DNA of 16,556 nucleotides from Deltaproteobacteria bacterium (GTDB lineage: Bacteria; Desulfobacterota; DSM-4660; Desulfatiglandales; Desulfatiglandaceae), in assembly GCA_013349725.1 (NCBI GenBank), contig DUZB01000039.1, positions 1-16,556 of the forward strand. The letters are read 5' to 3'. The notes below the pieces were generated by a model that did not search any database, was not told where the DNA came from, and worked only from the letters and a program-made list of their open reading frames with translations. Made by a program: the position numbers and the translations under genes. Shown here in pieces: positions 16,460-16,556 of this stretch. Positions within the stretch are counted from its first letter, which is position 1. Every line of letters begins with the position of its first letter.

Positions 16460-16556
16460 CATTATGCTCGTAGTATATATCCTCAGGGGCTATCCTGTCT
16501 ATGGCCTTCTTGAGGTCGCTTACAGCCCCGCTCTCAAATTCAAAAGTTCGGGCAAT
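16446..16556 (-). CDS. 3' end of an unidentified gene, ending inside element 2
   Basis: An open frame enters from the right edge and runs 36 codons to a TAA at 16446-16448. The last few residues (GAWF) come from the terminal repeat of the 182-bp element; the part before it includes SDLKKAIDRIAPEDIYYEHN, which looks protein-like. I do not recognise the family. If the element and one duplication are removed, the frame stays open across the start of phoH, so the present stop is a product of the insertion. With only 36 codons a chance open frame is possible, and a plus-strand frame is also open over the same bases. Confidence 0.4.
   Translation of the reverse strand: MARTFEFESGAVSDLKKAIDRIAPEDIYYEHNGAWF
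16460..16467. repeat. 8-bp target-site duplication, right copy (element 2)
   Basis: CATTATGC is identical to 16270-16277 and directly adjoins the right terminal repeat of element 2. Confidence 0.88.

Overview
This window is a densely packed run of bacterial housekeeping genes. All sixteen complete genes, plus one partial gene at the right edge, lie on the minus strand, so transcription reads from high to low coordinates. Gene content and order (phoH, a PgpH-like membrane HD protein, ybeY, pdxJ, a CBS protein, tsaE, lysC, then tsaD, rsmA, panC, metK, ahcY) together with a multi-cysteine Fe-S protein suggest an anaerobic member of the Desulfobacterota (the former Deltaproteobacteria, sulfate-reducer relatives). 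This placement is inferred from gene content only.

In transcription order: the partial gene (16446-16556) is followed by a 182-bp transposon-like element (16278-16459). Next come phoH, pgpH-like and ybeY (16242-12328), concerned with RNA/rRNA maturation and possibly cyclic-di-AMP turnover. A second, inverted copy of the 182-bp element follows (12142-12323). Then pdxJ, a CBS-domain protein and tsaE are followed by lysC, tsaD, a DUF2062 membrane protein and rsmA; panC and metK; ahcY; a HTH/Fe-S protein; a nitronate-monooxygenase-like flavoprotein; and a small HD hydrolase. Many junctions are translationally coupled by 4-nt ATGA or TTGA overlaps. metK and ahcY handle the S-adenosylmethionine cycle, and tsaE and tsaD both serve the tRNA t6A modification.

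The most notable content is non-coding. First, the two 182-bp elements have terminal inverted repeats, an internal hexamer-based inverted repeat, and perfect 8-bp direct repeats on both sides. They behave like a non-autonomous (MITE-like) transposable element, and they bracket the phoH-pgpH-ybeY operon in opposite orientations. Second, between position 1 and 10,320 nearly every non-overlapping gene junction is filled with heptanucleotide arrays. The sequence of the unit varies, but the 7-bp period is kept. In three junctions the arrays form two halves that are approximate reverse complements. The arrays run into gene ends: they supply the last residues of TsaE and hold the stop codon of the HD protein.
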